Positions 60,486-64,000 of a stretch of DNA of 64,000 nucleotides are shown piece after piece. Under the pieces are notes generated by a model. That model saw only the letters and a list, made by a program, of their open reading frames with translations, was not told the DNA's origin and did no database searches. Position 1 is the first letter of the stretch; each line of letters opens with the position of its first letter. Source of the stretch: Microcoleus sp. FACHB-61 (lineage in GTDB: Bacteria > Cyanobacteriota > Cyanobacteriia > Cyanobacteriales > Microcoleaceae); contig JACJNY010000063.1 in assembly GCA_014695295.1 (NCBI GenBank), forward strand, positions 248,001 through 312,000. Reading direction: 5' to 3'. The translations under genes and the position numbers were made by a program.

Positions 60486-62216
60486 CTAGACCGAGATGAA
60501 ATCTTCAGAACCGATGAGATTGGGAGCAACACCTATCAAAGAAGCTAAAACTTCACCGCTGCTGGCTACTGTAATTAATGTGCCGTCCGTTCCCGGCGAA
60601 ATTGATAGCTGTCGGAAGGTCAAGCCATTGATTAATTGCACGGTATCTTGAGACTTGGCGAAATCAGCGATCGTATCAACTCCCAACCCGGCACCTAAAA
60701 CAAAGACATCGTTGCCCCCGCCGCCGACTAGAATATCGTTTCCCAAACCGCCGTTGAGAGTGTCAAAACCTTTGGCGCCATTGAGGACATCGCTGCCGTC
60801 GCCCCCGACAAGGATATCGTTGCCCCGCAAACCGGTGAGTACGTCATTCCCTTCCACACCGTTGATGATATCGTTGCCGCTGGTGCCACTCAGGAGGTCG
60901 TTGCCGTCCGTGCCGTTGATGTTGTTATTAGGAGGGTTATTGCCTGGAGTGTTGCCGGTGTCAGAAACAAAGACATCGAAGGTATTGTTAGTATCTCCCG
61001 GCACGAGGTTGGAGGCAGCAGAATCAAACGCTACTCTCCGCCCATCTGCAGAGATAGAGGGGTAATAGGAGTCCTGGTTTTCCTGATTGCCTGCTGAATC
61101 TACAGAAACGCGGGTGGTGGTATTGGTGAGCGTGTCCCGCACGAAGATGCCAGAGTTATAGGTAGTATCCCCCGGCACGAGGTTGGAGGCCCAAGATGAA
61201 AACGCCACAAACCGCCCGTTGGCTGAGATGGAGGGGGAGCTAGAGTCGCCGAGAGCCTGATTGCCTGCTGAGTCTACAGAGACGCGGGTGGTGGTATTAG
61301 TGAGCGTGTCCCGCACGAAGATGTCGTAGGTGTCGTTAGTATCCCCCGGCACGAGGTTGGAGGCCTTAGACTCAAATGTCACAAACCGCCCGTCGGCTGA
61401 GATGGAGGGGCGATAGGAGTCACGGTTTCCCTGATTGCCTGCTGAATCTACTGACACGCGGGTGGTTGTATTGGTGAGCGTGTCCCGCACGAAGATGTCA
61501 GTCTTACCGTTGGTATCCCCCGGCACGAGGTTGGAGGAATTTGATTGAAACGCGACAAACCTCCCGTCGGCTGAGATGGAGGGGCTGAAAGACCCGTTAA
61601 TTGAGAAGATATCGAAGGAGGTCTTGTTTCCCTGATTGCCTGCCGAATCTAGAGAGACGCGGGTGGTGGTATTGGTGAGCGTGTCCCGCACGAAGATGTC
61701 GTAGATGTCGTTAGTATCCCCCGGCACAAAGTCGGCGGAACTAGAATAAAACGCCACAAACCTCCCGTCGGCTGAGATGGAGGGGGAGCCGGAACCCTTG
61801 TACAGCTCAGTGTCCGCCTGATTGCCTGCCGAATCTAGAGAGACGCGGGTGGTGGTATTAGTGAGGGTGTCCCGCACGAAGATGTCAGGGTTATCGTTAG
61901 TATCCCCCGGCACGAGGTTGGTGGCATCTGAATGAAACGCCACAAACCTCCCGTCGGTTGAGATGGAGGGGCTGAAGGAGTCATTGTTCGCCTGATTGCC
62001 TGCTGAGTCAACAGAGACGCGGGTAATGGTATTGGTGAGCGTGTCCCGCACGAAGATGTCGCGGTGATTGTTAGTATCCCCCGGCACGAGGTTGGTGGCA
62101 TAAGAATAAAACGCCACAAACCGCCCGTCGGGCGAAATGGAAGGATAGGTGAAGGAGAATGGGCCTTGATTGCCTTGATTGCCGGCCGAATCTACAGAGA
62201 CGCGAGTAATATTCAT
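60486..62216 (-). CDS. PD40-type beta-propeller and RTX calcium-binding repeat protein
   Basis: A 576-residue protein without a signal peptide, as expected for type I secretion. Residues about 1-400 are seven tandem repeats of about 55-60 residues with the core SPSISADGRFVAF, SNLVPGDTND, DIFVRDTLTNTTTRVSVDSA, resembling TolB/PD40 propeller blades. Residues about 440-530 are RTX nonapeptides (GTDGNDLLSGTSGNDIINGV, LVGGDGSDVLNG, GGLGNDILVGGGGNDVF), which bind calcium, and the C-terminal VDTIADFAKSQDTVQ resembles T1SS substrates. DNA repeats of about 170-180 bp are conserved within the gene, so copy number may change. No hlyB/D genes are adjacent. Confidence 0.9.
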   Translation of the reverse strand: MNITRVSVDSAGNQGNQGPFSFTYPSISPDGRFVAFYSYATNLVPGDTNNHRDIFVRDTLTNTITRVSVDSAGNQANNDSFSPSISTDGRFVAFHSDATNLVPGDTNDNPDIFVRDTLTNTTTRVSLDSAGNQADTELYKGSGSPSISADGRFVAFYSSSADFVPGDTNDIYDIFVRDTLTNTTTRVSLDSAGNQGNKTSFDIFSINGSFSPSISADGRFVAFQSNSSNLVPGDTNGKTDIFVRDTLTNTTTRVSVDSAGNQGNRDSYRPSISADGRFVTFESKASNLVPGDTNDTYDIFVRDTLTNTTTRVSVDSAGNQALGDSSSPSISANGRFVAFSSWASNLVPGDTTYNSGIFVRDTLTNTTTRVSVDSAGNQENQDSYYPSISADGRRVAFDSAASNLVPGDTNNTFDVFVSDTGNTPGNNPPNNNINGTDGNDLLSGTSGNDIINGVEGNDVLTGLRGNDILVGGDGSDVLNGAKGFDTLNGGLGNDILVGGGGNDVFVLGAGLGVDTIADFAKSQDTVQLINGLTFRQLSISPGTDGTLITVASSGEVLASLIGVAPNLIGSEDFISV

Positions 62217-62578
62217 AAGCCCTGATATTTCAATAGTCTGGATGTTTTTATTTCGTAGTCTGAAACCCTCGATTTTTCGTTGGTAGCTCGATTGCCTTGG
62301 AGCCTTGAAACCCTTATCCTAAAGTTGGTAATCAAAAACTGTCCCAAGTATGGATATTTAAGACTACAACTTTGGAGATTCCATGCGATCGCACGACAAT
62401 TGGGGCTATTTACACTTTAGGCCCTAACCGCCTTGGCGGTTGCTATATCAATAGATTTTAAAATTTCCCTCTTCCTTCCTCCCTCTTTCTTTTTCCTTGA
62501 ATATCTGCCTCCTGACTATTGACGAATGCTCAATCATTAATCCGTGTATCCGTGTCAAAATCCATATCTTGCCTGACT
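62217..62578. other. Intergenic region between RTX and kinase genes
   Basis: No gene is seen. A perfect hairpin AACCGCCTTGGCGGTT is at 62426-62441, and a pyrimidine-rich stretch follows at 62462-62500. Confidence 0.5.
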
Positions 62579-64000
62579 TCATGCCTGCATTACCACCCGT
62601 TCCGGGAGACTGACAATAAAAGTTGAACCTTTACCGTCCTCGCTTTCAACGCTAATTTCGCCGCCAAGAATTTGACACAAACGCTGGCTAATTGTCAATC
62701 CCAAACCCGTGCCTCCGTACTTGCGGGTAGTCGAAGCATCAGCTTGAATAAAAGGTTTGAATATCTGCTCTAATTGCTCCTCTGTCATCCCAATGCCGGT
62801 GTCGCTGACTCGAAACATTAACACTTGAGAACTGTAGTTTGAACCCGAGTAAAAATCATTATTTTTATTTTGTTTCGCCGGTCTTGATTTTTCAATTATA
62901 ATTCTTTCGACGCCGATAGTAATGACGCCTTTTTCGGTAAATTTGGCAGCATTGCTGAGCAAATTGAGGAGAATTTGTCGCACTTTCGGTTGGTCGGCGT
63001 ACATTGTGCCGAGTTCGCCTTTGGTTTTCAGTGCTAAAGCATTGCCTTTTTTCTCTACTAGCGGTTGAGCCGTAGTCATCACTTCTTCAATCATGGTCGC
63101 CACGTCGAAGTTTTCTAAATAAAGCGTGACGTGACCGGCTTCTATTTTGGAAATGTCGAGGATGTCGCTGATCATGTCGAGCAGGTGTTTGCCTGCGGTT
63201 TGAATTTTTTCTAAGTCGGGAAGAAAATCTTCGGAACCGGAATCTTGAGCATCTTCTTGCAGCATTTCGCTGTAGTTGATGATGGCATTGAGGGGGGTGC
63301 GGAGTTCGTGGCTCATGTTGGCGAGAAATGCACTTTTGGAGCGGTTGGCAGCTTCGGCTGCTACTTTTGCTTCGTGCAAGTCTTCTGTATATTCTGCTAC
63401 GCGCTGAATGAGTTCGTTGAGCGAAACTGCCAGCATTCCCACTTCGTCGGAAGTAGTGACGGGTACTTGTAAATCAAAGTTTGATTCTTCGGTAACTCGC
63501 TGGGCGATGAGGGTGGTGGCTTCTAAGGGGCGGGCGATCGCCCGGCTGGTGTATGCTGCAAGTAGCGCTGCGATACCGGCGGATACTGCGAGAGAGCCAA
63601 CCAGAATCAGAGTTCCAAGTTTTTCTGCTTCCTCGTAGGTTCTAAATGCCTCATCTGCTTTCTCGCGAAAGTTGCCGGCCAGTTTGGCTGAATCCTCGGA
63701 AAACTGTTTGAGTTTCACAGAGGTTTCGCCAGCGACAAAATTGTTCAAGTTCTGCCCCAAAGCCTGCTGCTGCTTCGGATTCAAAGCAGATAATTTCGCA
63801 GGCGCCAACAATTTTTGTACTTGTTGAAAGTATGATTCTACGGTTTTGCCGTGGGCTTGAACGAACTGTTGAAGCTGTTGGTAGTCTTTTGCAACCTCGG
63901 GATTCTTCGCCTGCGAGGGGGTTTGCAGTTGTTCGAGGAGGCCGCTCATCTGAGCCACGCGAGTCAGGAATTCCGAGCGTTGGCGATCGAAAATTTGCGG
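62579..64000 (-). CDS. Sensor histidine kinase with HAMP domain, 5' part outside window
   Basis: The visible 474 codons start inside the protein: the open frame continues through the window end (14 codons before the first possible GTG start at 63958). Sequence order: periplasmic-type helical region (about 1-140), transmembrane helix (LGTLILVGSLAVSAGIAALL), HAMP (AIARPLEATTLIAQRVTEES), HisKA with the phospho-acceptor histidine in LANMSHELRTPLNAI, and HATPase_c with LLSNAAKFTEKG, VSDTGIGM and GGTGLGLTISQRL. It is an intact catalytic kinase of the Pho-type family. The partner regulator is not in the window. Confidence 0.95.
   Translation of the reverse strand, partial: PQIFDRQRSEFLTRVAQMSGLLEQLQTPSQAKNPEVAKDYQQLQQFVQAHGKTVESYFQQVQKLLAPAKLSALNPKQQQALGQNLNNFVAGETSVKLKQFSEDSAKLAGNFREKADEAFRTYEEAEKLGTLILVGSLAVSAGIAALLAAYTSRAIARPLEATTLIAQRVTEESNFDLQVPVTTSDEVGMLAVSLNELIQRVAEYTEDLHEAKVAAEAANRSKSAFLANMSHELRTPLNAIINYSEMLQEDAQDSGSEDFLPDLEKIQTAGKHLLDMISDILDISKIEAGHVTLYLENFDVATMIEEVMTTAQPLVEKKGNALALKTKGELGTMYADQPKVRQILLNLLSNAAKFTEKGVITIGVERIIIEKSRPAKQNKNNDFYSGSNYSSQVLMFRVSDTGIGMTEEQLEQIFKPFIQADASTTRKYGGTGLGLTISQRLCQILGGEISVESEDGKGSTFIVSLPERVVMQA

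Overview
The window looks like a stretch of chromosome from a filamentous, probably non-heterocystous cyanobacterium (Microcoleus/Oscillatoria/Phormidium-like). The reasons are the many HIP1 octamers (GCGATCGC), a set of typical cyanobacterial genes (DesA-type desaturase, Tat-exported beta-carbonic anhydrase, thylakoid-type SppA, a kinase with the HRDISPDN loop, ClpB, type 2 isopentenyl-diphosphate isomerase), and the abundant heptanucleotide tandem repeats (STRRs) between genes. The genus is an inference. I saw no rRNA, tRNA or CRISPR array.

Layout. 1-7.8 kb is an accessory-looking zone: two AAA-type NTPase genes (one cut by the window edge, one fused to HTH and TIR domains), three pilin-derived membrane proteins that have lost the prepilin motif, an NfeD/band-7 pair, a fatty-acid hydroxylase family protein and a rhodanese. 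8-16 kb carries an iron-containing redox enzyme, a methyltransferase, ChaB, a dead YqhA-family gene, and two secreted low-complexity proteins. 16-29 kb is mostly housekeeping: branched-chain aminotransferase, glutathione-dependent formaldehyde detoxification (fghA and class III ADH), an SDR, fni, sppA, a TPR glycosyltransferase, carbonic anhydrase, a MOSC protein, the YlqF GTPase and a universal stress protein. 29-37 kb has pgk, a pentapeptide-repeat protein, two response regulators (LuxR-type and EAL-type) and a Ser/Thr kinase. At 37.3-38.7 kb there is an IS200/IS605-type element that carries only tnpB. 38.9-45.2 kb holds a PaaK-like ligase and then a minus-strand partition-like cluster: ParA fused to a restriction-endonuclease-like domain, two ParB-like coiled-coil proteins, and a Uma2-type nuclease. 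45-53 kb is again mostly metabolic (desA, thrC, purU, mechanosensitive channel, BrkB/YihY family). 53.5-56.1 kb is a small defence or toxin-antitoxin-like island: a 151-bp inverted-repeat element, a HEPN nuclease paired with a short DUF262 protein, and a tandem pair of 58-residue ribbon-helix-helix proteins behind a palindromic operator. 56-64 kb has clpB, a secreted DUF2259-type protein, a PD40/RTX repeat protein and a sensor histidine kinase cut by the window end.

The candidates for an undescribed system are, in order: the ParA/nuclease-ParB-ParB-Uma2 cluster, which also has a 600-bp structured gap; the DUF262-HEPN pair, whose DUF262 partner has a damaged DGQQR motif; and the HTH-TIR-AAA gene, which is bracketed by the same 11-bp iteron in opposite orientations. 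Between genes, several dispersed repeat families recur: STRR heptamers, AAACCCGGTTT hairpins, a GGTTKCAACC hairpin element, a CTCCCAGATTCATCTGT element and HIP1-stem hairpins.

All assignments come from reading motifs and comparing with remembered family features. No database search was run.
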